Shown: positions 55,075-64,000, counted from the first letter of the stretch. The stretch is DNA of 64,000 nt from Phyllobacteriaceae bacterium (GCA_002708825.1 PAPF01000018.1:163089-227088); one strand, 5' to 3'. Notes: generated by a model from the sequence alone, not told the origin. Numbers and translations are program-made.

Positions 55075-56832
55075 TTAGTCCTCATGTTCGTTGCGGGCAG
55101 AACCTGTCTTTTCGCGCTTCCTGAAAAAATCACTGTGTTGGTGGAAATATCCCAGGGCGAAGAGCGCCTGGTCGGGTGCCGCCAGCGAAACGGGGAAGGG
55201 GTCACCCCCAGGCGCCATGCGATCCATCACTTCACCAAGAAGAATGGTCAGGTTCACCTTGCGGCCGGGATTCAGTTTTCCCAGTTTGGCCAGATGATTG
55301 GCTGCACCGCGATCGAGCGCGGGATAGACGCGGCGAGGCGTCGCCGAGGCCGAGCCGTAGAATTTGTCCTTGATCGTCGCATTGACGCGCCCGCCATGAG
55401 CGGCGCGCTGGATTTCCTCATAGATCGCAAAGAGCCGTCCAAGCAGGTATCCCTTGTTGGTTTCTGCGGGGTCGAGAGCCACGGGAGCCTCCTTCCTATA
55501 ATTGCGAATTAGCACCGCCTTGAGCATCGAAGCGCGCAATGCATTGACCTGTCCATCGGCGCGCATACGCGACAGGACCGAAGAAAGCAGCGTCAGCGGA
55601 TATCGGCTACCCGTCAGGATCGCCCGCATCCACTCGCCGGCGAGATTGGGGGCAACGTTCTCTGACTTGCCCAGGACCGCCGTCTCGCGCAGATAGCGCC
55701 AAAGCGGCGGCCATGGTTCTGGGGGCGGTGGCTCCATGCGCATTTCCAACGTGAAACGCTGGTAATTCTCAGCCAGCGCACCGAAATCATCATCGAACCA
55801 ATAGCGCACGGAAAGGCGGGCGGCATTGGGCGACAGTCCCAGGACATGGAAACGCACGCCCTCGGCAAGCCCCGGGTCAATGTCCTGCATTGGCTCGCCC
55901 CGGCGGATGCGTTGCAACACGGCGCCGACGTGCCTGACAGCGTCATTGATGTCGGCATCGGGTTCAACCATGGCGGCGAAAATGCTCTCCGCTGTTTTCG
56001 CTATGGTCGCATTGCTGCTGTCCGCCCAGAACACGGTGGAGGCATCGCCAATCTGGAGGCGGTGCCCGCTGCCGCGTTCAAGAAAACGGTTCAGCATGGT
56101 GGTGTAGGCAAAAGCCGCTCGTTCGGAGACTGGTGCATTGTCACCTTGGCTATGACCGTAGGATTCGAATGCGTCGAGATTGAAGGAAATGATCGACGCG
56201 CCTGAAGACTGGGCTCCCCATACGCCTTTGATGGAGGGATGCAGGCGCGCAACCGGCTCGCTCTCGCCCGACACCAGACAGGTGGCTCGCGTGGTTTCTC
56301 CCGTCGCACGGCGGCGCGCAACCAAAGCAGAGGCGGCAGGCCGGTCATGAAGACAGGTCTCGTTCAGGCGTTCGCTCTCCAGCGCAAAGACCACGTTCTG
56401 GTCCTTCATTTCCTCAGGCCAGAAAGGCGCTGTGAATTGTTCGGGAGACCATGCGCGCAGGAACAGCAGAAGTGCCTGCAGGCCCTCGTCGCTAGTATTC
56501 GTGAGCGCTTGTTCGTGCAGTTCGACAAAGGCGGCGTGCTCCTCGGCGGTGCGCTTGCCTGCGCCGGCAGTGATGCCGAGAACGTAGGATGTCTTGTCCC
56601 AGAGAAAATTCGACGCAATTCCTACTGTGCGCTTCGCACCTTGAGGAACCAACATCATGCGCGGCTGCTTCTTCCTGCCTTCGCCCGCCCGCAGGTCAGC
56701 GACATGCGCCACGGAGCCGTCGGGGTAGAGCGAGATCAGGAAGCTGATCTTTTCCATCGAATAGCCGACAGGCGGGCGGTCACTTGCCGGCAGCCGGTCA
56801 TAGGCGCGCACGAGTGCGGCGAGGATACTCAT
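55075..56832 (-). CDS. cas8c: Cas8c large subunit of type I-C Cascade (Csd1)
   Basis: The 585-residue large subunit recognises PAM and, in I-C systems, its gene also encodes an internally started small subunit (Cas11c). Starts MSILAALVRAYDRLP, with family stretches CLVSGESEPVARLHPSIKGVWGAQ and LNRFLERGSG. An internal start in the last ~130 codons is likely from the family but I did not pick one with certainty. It overlaps cas5c by four bases. Confidence 0.94.
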   Translation of the reverse strand: MSILAALVRAYDRLPASDRPPVGYSMEKISFLISLYPDGSVAHVADLRAGEGRKKQPRMMLVPQGAKRTVGIASNFLWDKTSYVLGITAGAGKRTAEEHAAFVELHEQALTNTSDEGLQALLLFLRAWSPEQFTAPFWPEEMKDQNVVFALESERLNETCLHDRPAASALVARRRATGETTRATCLVSGESEPVARLHPSIKGVWGAQSSGASIISFNLDAFESYGHSQGDNAPVSERAAFAYTTMLNRFLERGSGHRLQIGDASTVFWADSSNATIAKTAESIFAAMVEPDADINDAVRHVGAVLQRIRRGEPMQDIDPGLAEGVRFHVLGLSPNAARLSVRYWFDDDFGALAENYQRFTLEMRMEPPPPEPWPPLWRYLRETAVLGKSENVAPNLAGEWMRAILTGSRYPLTLLSSVLSRMRADGQVNALRASMLKAVLIRNYRKEAPVALDPAETNKGYLLGRLFAIYEEIQRAAHGGRVNATIKDKFYGSASATPRRVYPALDRGAANHLAKLGKLNPGRKVNLTILLGEVMDRMAPGGDPFPVSLAAPDQALFALGYFHQHSDFFRKREKTGSARNEHED

Positions 56833-57521
56833 CGGCGAACCTCCGGCGAACCGGGTTGGGGCACTCGCATGACACCTTCCACCAGAGAGGCACGGAAGAA
56901 CATGGATGGGCGCCCCGGCGCTTCATGATCGATATCCCACAGCATGAAGCCAAGATCGCGTGGCGTGCCGAAGCCCAGGTTGGCGCTGCGTTCGCGAGCC
57001 GTGGGCATCGTGGCGGCCTCTTCGAGCAGTTCGAAACGCGCGGGAAACTCCCGTGTGCCGAGGCAAGGTTGATGAAAGCACTGACCGCGTGCTGCCCGGC
57101 GGTTGAAAATGTCGAGATGCTTGCCCTCGTTGTCATCCGCGCCGGCTTTTTGGGTCATCTCAAAGTGAGCTTCGATCACATAGGCCGGACGCACCAGGAC
57201 GGTGGCGGCGCGTTGCTGGCGATCCTCGTCGACAAGAAGGCGCAGACCTTCCAGCGAACCGCGTTTCATCGCTGCCTTGATCTTGCTTGCCGGGGCCTTA
57301 TGGCCTACCTCATTGCGGCGGATCGACTGGAAGCGGATCGGTTCAAGCACGTGGATTGCGTCAATCACCCAGCGGATGGCAGGCTTCCAATGAACCGCTT
57401 CCAGAATGCCGCGCGCCGCCGACGGAGTCATCACGTCGTAGCTGACGCGCTCGACTTTCATCTCCGGCCTGGAAAAACAGGCGTGCTCACCGGAGACTTT
57501 CAGGCGAATTCCATAGGACAA
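56829..57521 (-). CDS. cas5c: Cas5c, crRNA-processing subunit (Csd5)
   Basis: A 230-residue RAMP protein. In I-C systems it replaces Cas6 as the ribonuclease that cuts pre-crRNA and stays on the 5' handle. The N-terminus (YGIRLKVSGEHACFSRPEMKV, ERVSYDVMTPSAARGILEA) is diagnostic. The C-terminal HEAPGRPSMFFRASLVEGVM completes the fold. Confidence 0.93.
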   Translation of the reverse strand: MSYGIRLKVSGEHACFSRPEMKVERVSYDVMTPSAARGILEAVHWKPAIRWVIDAIHVLEPIRFQSIRRNEVGHKAPASKIKAAMKRGSLEGLRLLVDEDRQQRAATVLVRPAYVIEAHFEMTQKAGADDNEGKHLDIFNRRAARGQCFHQPCLGTREFPARFELLEEAATMPTARERSANLGFGTPRDLGFMLWDIDHEAPGRPSMFFRASLVEGVMRVPQPGSPEVRR

Positions 57522-57536
57522 GTTTAACTCCTCCAG

Positions 57537-59807
57537 TCATATCAGGCTGTTCTCCAGAGACAGATACTCCGCATCTTCCCACAACAATCCGGTCTCAGCA
57601 TTGTATAAATCCATATTTCTCAATACAGCGAACTGATCCCCGCGCAATTCAGGGCACCTAAATACCACATGGCCCTTGGTAGTCAGCAAGGCTCTCGCTC
57701 TTGGCGGCACTTGCACAACATAGCGTTGCAGTCTTCGTGCAATTGCGCCAGACGGGATTTTTTCTACCGATAGCTTGTTCACTGCTTCTTGCGCAGCCTC
57801 ATCCCACGGGATGATCACCGACTCCATGCCGCTCTCGATCATGCGGAAACCCTCGGCGACCGAACGATAGGCGAAATCGGTTCGGATCTCGGCATTCGTC
57901 ATTCTGAAACACTCGAGGATGCGCTTCATACTATTGCTGTCGCCGCCGATCGGAATCCTTTTGTCCAGATTGTCGCCAGCCCGCCAGTAGACTTCGCGGA
58001 AATAGGCTTCGATCGAGCCGGGCGATAGCATGTCGTTTCCGGCCTTCAGGGCGCGGGCGGTATCTGCAATCAAGCCTGCGATCTCGTTCGGCGGCCTGTA
58101 GTCGGGCGCGTTGAAGATTGAAACTACGCTGTCGTCGATCGACCTCTGGCCCTCGCGGTTACAGCGACCTGCCGCCTGAACTATCTGATCCAGCCCCGCG
58201 CGGGCGCGCCAGACCCTTGGGAAATCGATATCGACGCCAGCTTCCACTAAGCTCGTAGCAACAAGGCGGCACGGCTGCTTATTCTTTAGCCGGTCCCGTA
58301 TCTGCTCAAGCAGCATCTGGCGATGGGCGGCGCATTGTCGGGTAGACAGATGGAAAAGGCCGTTCAATCCGGCACGTTGGACTGCTTGGAACAGGTCGAG
58401 CGCGTGCCTGCGGCTGTTGACGATGACGAGCCCTTGCCGCTCACCGGCCAACGCGGCAACGAGAGCGTCATTCGTCATGTCTCCTACTGACCGGATGTGT
58501 GCCCTGCGAAGCTTAGTCGCCAATTCGGCCGGGTTGGGGGCAAGTTCGCGACCAGCGAGCTCAAGACCGTCAAACCGGTCACGCTTGCCCAGTGCCGGTT
58601 GGGTGGCGGTGCACAGCACGACTGTGCAGCCATAACTGTTGCAAAGTTCTTCCAGCATCCGCAGGACCGGCATGAGCAAGGGGCGCGGCAAAGTCTGCGC
58701 CTCGTCCAGCACGATAACTGAACCTGCTATGTTGTGCAGCTTGCGAGCGCGAGACGGACGGGCAGCATACAGGCTTTCAAAGAGCTGCACATTGGTTGTT
58801 ACGACCACCGGCGCAGCCCAGTCTTCCATGGCAAGACGGAGCTTGTCCCCGCGATCGGCTGCGCCCTTTCCATCAGGTATGTCCTCCTCTATGGCGGAAT
58901 GATGCTCCAAGACCACCTCCTCACCGAGGACGCTGCGAAAGATCGAGGCAGTCTGGTCGATGATGGACGTGAACGGGATGGCGTAGATGATTCGGCGCTT
59001 CCCATGCGCGGCGGCGTGGTCAAGTGCGAAGCCTAACGAGGCCAAGGTCTTGCCGCCGCCAGTTGGCACGGTTAGCGTGAAAAAACCTGGACGATCAACC
59101 GATCTTCCACGCACATGGCGCAGAATGTCGGCGCGCAGGGCATTCAAGGCGCCGTCACATGGAAAACCAGCCATGTGGGAATCAAACTTGGCGCGCAATC
59201 CCTCTACGATGCTTTCCAGTGCCGGCCAATTGCGATCCCGTTCTTCTCCGTTCAGCCGGGCATAAAATTGCTCGGTTTCTCTGAAATCTGCATCGACCAG
59301 GCAGGAGAACAGCATGCGACCAAGCACAGACAGCTGAAACGCGCCTTTCGGCCCCGCTGTCGGAACAAAATTCAGCGGCAGGAGGTTTGTGAAGTCGCAG
59401 GCGATCTCCGTCTCCCAAACAGGGTCGGGCCCGTAAGAAAAACCGTCCAGACGCCGCTCCAGGCATGCGGCGGTGGCATTGAAGCGGTCCGGAAGCCCGG
59501 CATGGTGACCAAGGACGGCGTAGGCAATCAGTTCGGCGATGACCCGGTCGTCGCCTGTCGAACGGTCGAGGGCGATTCTGGCTCCGGCTGTGGAGTGATC
59601 CACGCGTTCACCCCCCTGAAGGCGCTTCTGGAAGGCTTCGGTGTATTTTCCCAAGTCATGAAGCGAGCCCGCCAGTGCCGTGGATCGTTCAATGCCAAGG
59701 GGCTTGCCGTTTTCTGCCGCCAATGCAGAGACACCTGAAAGATGTTCGGCCAGCGATTGCCAATCGCTTCTGTCATCGAATGATCCGCTATGCGCGTAAT
59801 ATTTCAT
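57537..59807 (-). CDS. cas3: Cas3 nuclease-helicase, type I-C
   Basis: A 756-residue effector nuclease recruited to Cascade-bound DNA. The N-terminal HD nuclease has HD at residues 50-51 and HH at 101-102 (VLGHHAGLPDR). The helicase has Walker A VPTGGGKT (about 247-254), DEAQ (368-371) as motif II, TATQPAL as motif III and GRCNREGQ as motif VI. First gene of the operon; its promoter should lie in 59808-60001. Confidence 0.95.
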   Translation of the reverse strand: MKYYAHSGSFDDRSDWQSLAEHLSGVSALAAENGKPLGIERSTALAGSLHDLGKYTEAFQKRLQGGERVDHSTAGARIALDRSTGDDRVIAELIAYAVLGHHAGLPDRFNATAACLERRLDGFSYGPDPVWETEIACDFTNLLPLNFVPTAGPKGAFQLSVLGRMLFSCLVDADFRETEQFYARLNGEERDRNWPALESIVEGLRAKFDSHMAGFPCDGALNALRADILRHVRGRSVDRPGFFTLTVPTGGGKTLASLGFALDHAAAHGKRRIIYAIPFTSIIDQTASIFRSVLGEEVVLEHHSAIEEDIPDGKGAADRGDKLRLAMEDWAAPVVVTTNVQLFESLYAARPSRARKLHNIAGSVIVLDEAQTLPRPLLMPVLRMLEELCNSYGCTVVLCTATQPALGKRDRFDGLELAGRELAPNPAELATKLRRAHIRSVGDMTNDALVAALAGERQGLVIVNSRRHALDLFQAVQRAGLNGLFHLSTRQCAAHRQMLLEQIRDRLKNKQPCRLVATSLVEAGVDIDFPRVWRARAGLDQIVQAAGRCNREGQRSIDDSVVSIFNAPDYRPPNEIAGLIADTARALKAGNDMLSPGSIEAYFREVYWRAGDNLDKRIPIGGDSNSMKRILECFRMTNAEIRTDFAYRSVAEGFRMIESGMESVIIPWDEAAQEAVNKLSVEKIPSGAIARRLQRYVVQVPPRARALLTTKGHVVFRCPELRGDQFAVLRNMDLYNAETGLLWEDAEYLSLENSLI

Positions 59808-60001
59808 ATAAAGCCTTCGGTTTCGGGCCGACGTGACTGCTCCGTCACTCTGGATCGTCTGCTATTGCGCGAAAAAATTCTGTTGTCACAGGGAAACAAC
59901 TTTTGCGTTTGGCGGCAAGCCGTTATCGTTTTTCGAAATGCATAAGATGCAAGCGCAATGCCGGATTTCGCCCGGTTTCATTTCGCAGGCTGGCCCCGAT
60001 T
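59808..60001. other. cas operon promoter region
   Basis: A 194-base gap with lower GC content than its surroundings (for example around 59860-59950) and no supported gene. It should carry the cas3 promoter; I could not fix -35/-10 boxes with confidence. Confidence 0.45.
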
Positions 60002-61222
60002 TCAGCGCCGGAAGGCGATGCGCAGGAACAGCCGGAGAGCCAGGGTGAGCATGTAGCCTGCCGCGAGGAGAAGCGGTAGCAGCGTCATGATCAGGGAAAC
60101 GAGGATATCGGCGATCCGGAAGATTGACTTGCCGGTGAACTTCAGGACGGTCGCCGTCCTGTCGCCCATCACGCGGGCTACCGCGGCCATTTTTTGGATT
60201 TCACGGGGATTGTCGGCGAGGCCCAGCGCGACAACCCCGGCCCTTGCTCCGCCCGCCTTGGCAATCGAAGCCACGTCGGCCGCGAATACGGTCAGTTTCG
60301 TTGCCTCGTCCTGCCGGACAGTGCGTGACAGGACCGATTTCAGGTCATCGGGATCCGGCAGCTTGCGCCAGTCAAACCGGCGCGCCGCCTTCGAGAGGGC
60401 GTCCCAGTCAAAGACCCTGGTGGCGATGTCTCTCAACGACCGGGTCAGGATGGCGCTCAGCCTCCTGGCCTTGTAGGTGGCCTTTGTGAGCGACAAACCG
60501 ATGTCCGCCGGGCTGGCTGCTCCAACTGAAGCGATGGCTGGAACACTGGTCAATACACCCACTGCAGAGAGCCCAAGGATCACATGATCGACGGGTTCCC
60601 CGTAGGCGAGGTGCTTGCCCTCGATCGCCAGATCGCGAATGTCGCCGATCACAAGCAGATCGGCCAAAATCGTGCCCGCGATCTCTTCAGCATTGTCAGA
60701 GCTTCCCAGGATTGCGCCCCTGCCGAAGCTGTGACCCGCCGCCAGGGAGCGATCAATAAATGAGACCCGGGCCCGTTCAACAAGGTCCGGTGGAACGTCG
60801 AAGCCGTTGCTGGTGGCCAACTCGATCAGTTCCTGTGCCTCGCGATAATTCTGGGCCTCGAGTGCGGTCTCAATGGCGAAGGCATATTGGCCCTCGTCGG
60901 CCGTCATCATCCGGAACTGGGCAATCGACGGCGGCGAGAAGCCGCCGACCAGAACCGAAAGCGCCCACAGGCCCTTGGCGCCCATTACGAGGCCGGGGAT
61001 GAACGATGCGATGAACAGGAGCGTCAGGAGACGCCTCGACAAGCGGATCAAATCTTCACCATCCCGGTCCGGAGGAAATCTGTCCTTGGACGTCTGTGAT
61101 GCCGCGGAACAGACTGTTCCCTTCTGTTGAGTCTGAAAAAACGCAACCGTTTCGTTTTTCCATGTTGCACGGGCTCTAGCATAGTCCTCACGGCATCGCC
61201 TTCCGCAACTTTTTCCCACCAA
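60002..61222 (-). CDS. unrecognised membrane protein upstream of the cas operon
   Basis: A frame of 406 codons, codirectional with cas3. It has a hydrophobic segment at about residues 64-93 (LLTLLFIASFIPGLVMGAKG), a soluble helical middle rich in Ala and Asp, another moderately hydrophobic stretch (HVILGLSAVGVLTSVPAIASVG), and C-terminal membrane helices (ILVSLIMTLLPLLLAAGYM, LTLALRLFLRIAFRR). The start is uncertain: only TTG/GTG codons open the frame at 61222/61219 and the first ~60 residues look less protein-like. I know no family. Not coupled to cas3 (194 bp gap). Confidence 0.6.
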   Translation of the reverse strand: MVGKSCGRRCREDYARARATWKNETVAFFQTQQKGTVCSAASQTSKDRFPPDRDGEDLIRLSRRLLTLLFIASFIPGLVMGAKGLWALSVLVGGFSPPSIAQFRMMTADEGQYAFAIETALEAQNYREAQELIELATSNGFDVPPDLVERARVSFIDRSLAAGHSFGRGAILGSSDNAEEIAGTILADLLVIGDIRDLAIEGKHLAYGEPVDHVILGLSAVGVLTSVPAIASVGAASPADIGLSLTKATYKARRLSAILTRSLRDIATRVFDWDALSKAARRFDWRKLPDPDDLKSVLSRTVRQDEATKLTVFAADVASIAKAGGARAGVVALGLADNPREIQKMAAVARVMGDRTATVLKFTGKSIFRIADILVSLIMTLLPLLLAAGYMLTLALRLFLRIAFRR

Positions 61223-61392
61223 AGCTCAGTGGACTCAGCAGTCAGCATTGACTTACTGCGCCTGGTTCCTGGCCGACCAGCCTTGTTCGGCTCTAATAAC
61301 TTGCTGAACAGGAAGAGCACACAAGGGCAGAGAGTCACAACACACCAGGACACCGTCCCGGCCATACGCACCAGTCCAACCGCCTCACCACC

Positions 61393-62574
61393 TCACCGCC
61401 TCTCCCTCTCCGTCAGCTTCCTCATCGCCATCTCCACCCGCTTGTTGAGTTCCTCGTAGGCCAGGAAGGTCTGCATCGGCCCGTTGCCGCTCCGGGGTGG
61501 CTGAAGGCGCTTGCCGTTCGGGGCCGGCTTGTCTCGCAGCTCGGCACGCCGTTCCGCCCGCCATTTCGACCAGTCCGTCTCCATGGCCGCTAGGCCGACC
61601 ATGCCGGTGTTCAGAAACTTCGTGATGCGCTCTTGTCTCAGGTGCCTGATCACGCTGTTGCCCGCAGAGGGGCACAGGCCGTTCACATCAAGGAAGGTTG
61701 GCAGCAGGAACCGAAAATACCGGGTCAGCTTGGCGAAGTTGAACGTCTCAACGTCAGTGAAGGTCAGAAGGCCGATCTCTTCCAGTGCCGTGCCTTGCAA
61801 CGTCACCTCGATCCTGACCCGCTTTTCCCGGTCGCGAAGCTGCTTGAACGTTCCGGCTGTCCGGTTCTGCCGATCAAGCACCTTGTCCATGATGCGCCAC
61901 GTCGACGGAGCGTCCTGCCGGCCATAGTAGACTGTCGAGCCAGCACAAGCTGGCCGGTCGCCATCATTCAGCATGAACAGCCACTTCTCATGCAGCCCGC
62001 TCTCGGACCGCGGGAAGAAGAAGCCGGTTGCCTCCTTGCCCTCGCCCCACACAAAGCGGGGCCGATCCCGGAGTCTCACACGCACGACATCCCGGTTCGG
62101 CATGAAGTGGTGCGCAAGAACGGCGAGCAGGGTGCGCCGCAGGTTGTCGTCTCCGGGCAGTCGGGGTGTGAAATCGAGACTGACCTCGATGCCGTCAATC
62201 AGCACATCGCCGTCGATGCCCATGTGGTTGCCAATAGCTTCTATCGCTGTCCTGACGACATCCAGCCCGGGTTCCTGGAAACGGATGCGGAAAGTGTGGC
62301 CATGATCGAGCTGCTTGGCGTAGCAACCTTCGCCAGTGGCTTCCTTGATGCGTCTGAATACCCAACCGGGCTGGGTCGCGTGTATGGTCTTCACGCGGAT
62401 GTCGAGCCAGTCAATGACCGCCCGAGTGGTGAAGGCATCGAGATCGATGTCTGGTCGCAAGGCAACACGGCCCCGGAGCCGACGCTGATGATTGTCGACA
62501 TGGACCTCGGCATAGGAAAGCGCGACTGCCGGGATGGTATCGGTCGCCGGGAGGTGCGCTAGATGATGGGTCAT
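61393..62574 (-). CDS. possible replication-initiator-like protein of the element
   Basis: A 393-residue soluble protein (start at MTHHLAHLP; the frame opens at 62631). It has alternating strands and helices with features reminiscent of rolling-circle Rep/replication-initiation-factor proteins: an early IDWLDIRVKT, IEVSLDFTPR, then STVYYGRQDAPSTWRIMDK followed by RVRIEVTLQG. The conserved Tyr-containing TVYYG and the late RIEV strand fit that fold, but the match is by eye only. A basic C-terminal tail follows. Its neighbours (DUF3102-type gene, integrase island) suit an element-maintenance role. Confidence 0.5.
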   Translation of the reverse strand: MTHHLAHLPATDTIPAVALSYAEVHVDNHQRRLRGRVALRPDIDLDAFTTRAVIDWLDIRVKTIHATQPGWVFRRIKEATGEGCYAKQLDHGHTFRIRFQEPGLDVVRTAIEAIGNHMGIDGDVLIDGIEVSLDFTPRLPGDDNLRRTLLAVLAHHFMPNRDVVRVRLRDRPRFVWGEGKEATGFFFPRSESGLHEKWLFMLNDGDRPACAGSTVYYGRQDAPSTWRIMDKVLDRQNRTAGTFKQLRDREKRVRIEVTLQGTALEEIGLLTFTDVETFNFAKLTRYFRFLLPTFLDVNGLCPSAGNSVIRHLRQERITKFLNTGMVGLAAMETDWSKWRAERRAELRDKPAPNGKRLQPPRSGNGPMQTFLAYEELNKRVEMAMRKLTERERR

Positions 62575-62707
62575 TGGCGGGAAGCCTCTTTTTGGGTGCG
62601 GCAATGCGCTGGTTGACTCAGGGAAGCTCACTGGCGCGTTCCGTCTGCTGAGCAGTCTCTGTGCGCTGTCAGTGCGACGGAGCGCGCTGGTGAGGCGCTA
62701 TGAGCGT

Positions 62708-63544
62708 TTATGTGGCCGTCGCTTTGTTCGGCTGATGTTCGATTCTTGTTGTGACCGTAGTCGTGCTGGTGCTGATGCTGGAGGACTGCCCGGCGATCTT
62801 GAGAAATTCTTCCTTCACGACATCAAGGGCGGCCGGGTCGACACGATCAAGCAATTTCGCCAGGGTCGCGAACCTGGGTCCAAGATGGTGATTGAGATTC
62901 CGAGCCACTTTCGCGGCTACTTCACGGTGCTTTGCACGATCACAACAAGGCACAGCGACGGTTCCAGAATGGTTTTCCGCCATTGCCGGGTCATGCGTGT
63001 TGTGGTCAGCGATGGCTTTTTTGCTGCCACGTGATCCCGCGGCGGCCGTGATGCGCCCCTGGATGTCCTTTGCCGTGGGCGTGTTTCCCTTGTCGATATC
63101 GGCAATGACGCTCTCGCGAACCGCCTCGGGGGTGTTTCTGGCGGCCAGCTTGTAGATGGAGGCCGGGGCCAAGGTTTCTACTGCATGCGCCATGCCGCCG
63201 AACACCCGCGCGGCCTGCATGTAATTTTGGGCTGTGCGTTCGCTCCACCCGAACTCGGCCTCGAGCCACTGCCGGAAAGCGCCATGCTTGAGCTTGTTCT
63301 TGACCATGAGCAGGTCCTTGCCGGTCGCAAGGATGTTCTTGACGATGTTCGTGTGCCGCTCCCTAATGCGAGCTGCGGCATCACGGATTTCATCAGCGTC
63401 GGGCTCGTCTACGCCCTCGTAGTGGAACCGATCAGGCGGGCAATCGGACAGGCTGGCAGTCGCGCATGGCACATCTAATATCAGGTCGGCGAGCAGTTCG
63501 CGTTCTTCGTTCTCGCTCATCATTCCGTTGTCTATGGACATCAT
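62708..63544 (-). CDS. DUF3102-type protein
   Basis: A 278-residue protein whose central part (about 50-120) has the DUF3102 pattern IVKNILATGKDLLMVKNKLKHG followed by FRQWLEAEFGWSERTAQNYM, seen in proteins of plasmids and integrative elements. It is followed by a short segment on nested KLAARNTPEAVRE and a Ser/Thr-rich tail. The probable job is DNA binding or replication/partition control in the element; unproven. Starts at 63544 or 63523 are both possible. Confidence 0.75.
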   Translation of the reverse strand: MMSIDNGMMSENEERELLADLILDVPCATASLSDCPPDRFHYEGVDEPDADEIRDAAARIRERHTNIVKNILATGKDLLMVKNKLKHGAFRQWLEAEFGWSERTAQNYMQAARVFGGMAHAVETLAPASIYKLAARNTPEAVRESVIADIDKGNTPTAKDIQGRITAAAGSRGSKKAIADHNTHDPAMAENHSGTVAVPCCDRAKHREVAAKVARNLNHHLGPRFATLAKLLDRVDPAALDVVKEEFLKIAGQSSSISTSTTTVTTRIEHQPNKATAT

Positions 63545-63844
63545 TGCCTCATGGCTCGTTTACGATGACGCTGATATAGCAACCACGCTGTCCGGAAGTG
63601 CACGATCTCCAAGTTTCTTTTCTGATGACCTCGCGCGATTGGCACGAGGTTTACATCGTGGCGAAAAACTGCGGACGGGCGTTTTGCGTCAACCTGGCGT
63701 CAACATTCGTCAACCATCAGGCTTCAGCGGTAATCGTTCACAGGTCCACGTCACCATAGCGGTGGATCCGGCCCGGGATGCTTGCGGCGCCCCGAGGCAT
63801 CCCCATGGCACGTGCGGGTTTTCCTAGGACTTCGACTTGCCGAC
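63545..63844. other. probable junction region between DUF3102 gene and ATPase fragment
   Basis: No gene is supported. It contains an inverted repeat GGGATGC/GCATCCC at 63775-63803. The frame of the ATPase fragment is open for a short way upstream but does not resemble ATPase sequence there, so a recombination breakpoint probably lies between about 63800 and 63845. Confidence 0.5.
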
Positions 63845-64000
63845 ATGGCGGGTGACGGGGTGAACGATGCGCCGGCGCTGGCGGCGGCGGAAGTTGGCAT
63901 TGCCATGGGCACGGGGGCCGACGTGGCCGTGGAAAGCGCGGGCATCACGCTGCTGCGCGGCGACCTGAGCGGCATCGTGCGGGCACGCAACCTGGCGCGG
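63845..64000 (+). pseudogene. heavy-metal P1B-type ATPase fragment, 5' part missing, runs off right edge
   Basis: Fifty-two codons encode [20 protein letters not shown] then [19 protein letters not shown], the hinge (GDGxND) and following segment of P1B metal-exporting ATPases (CopA/ZntA type). The preceding phosphorylation (DKTG) and nucleotide-binding parts are not upstream in any frame. Either the gene is truncated by rearrangement or it is a 3' end left by an insertion. What follows beyond the window is unknown. Confidence 0.75.

Noticed and set aside
59833..60048. Plus-strand 71-codon frame upstream of cas3
   Set aside because: No ribosome site, crosses into the membrane-protein gene on the other strand, no recognisable sequence.

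Overview
The window is a 64 kb, GC-rich piece of an alphaproteobacterial genome. The gene order and protein families fit a purple, probably aerobic, anoxygenic phototroph of the Hyphomicrobiales/Rhizobiales type. That placement is an inference: there is no rRNA or housekeeping marker to fix it.

Positions 1-46.4 kb hold an apparently complete photosynthesis gene cluster. Block A (minus strand, 0.35-9.3 kb) is ppaA-ppsR, then bchG, a PucC-like carrier gene, bchP, a small membrane ORF, cycA (cytochrome c2) and dxs. Block B (plus strand, 9.5-25.8 kb) is bchFNBHLM-lhaA-puhABC-orf-acsF-puhE-hemA-idi, with nearly every junction overlapping by 4 bases. Block C (minus strand, 26-37 kb) is the superoperon crtEF-bchCXYZ-pufQBALMC. 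Block D has crtD and crtC (plus) opposed by bchI-bchD-bchO-crtI-crtB-orf (minus). Together these supply isoprenoid precursor (dxs, idi), 5-aminolevulinate (hemA), bacteriochlorophyll a from protoporphyrin IX, spirilloxanthin-type carotenoids (crtBCDEFI, no crtA), the reaction centre with a tetrahaem cytochrome (pufLMC, puhA), LH1 (pufBA) and assembly factors. No bchE, crtA or LH2 (puc) genes are seen here; the only ring E cyclase is oxygen-dependent AcsF. Nine TGT-N12-ACA or near-match boxes for the repressor PpsR lie at the promoters of these blocks. The crtD/crtC junction looks broken: crtC has no start codon in its own frame and one base appears to be missing.

From 46.7 kb the character changes. 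A 3' remnant of a tRNA-Val(GAC) gene is followed directly by a tyrosine integrase and an excisionase-like gene, which marks the left end of an integrated element. The element side carries a LysR regulator divergent from a DMT-family exporter, the last ~45 codons of a UvrD-type helicase, a 22-repeat type I-C CRISPR array, and a complete type I-C operon (cas3-cas5c-cas8c-cas7-cas4-cas1-cas2). Beyond it lie an unrecognised membrane protein, a possible replication-initiator-like protein and a DUF3102-type protein. The window ends inside a P1B-type metal ATPase whose upstream part is missing, so there is probably another recombination junction near 63.8 kb. The intact tRNA-Val that should mark the other end of the element was not seen in the window.
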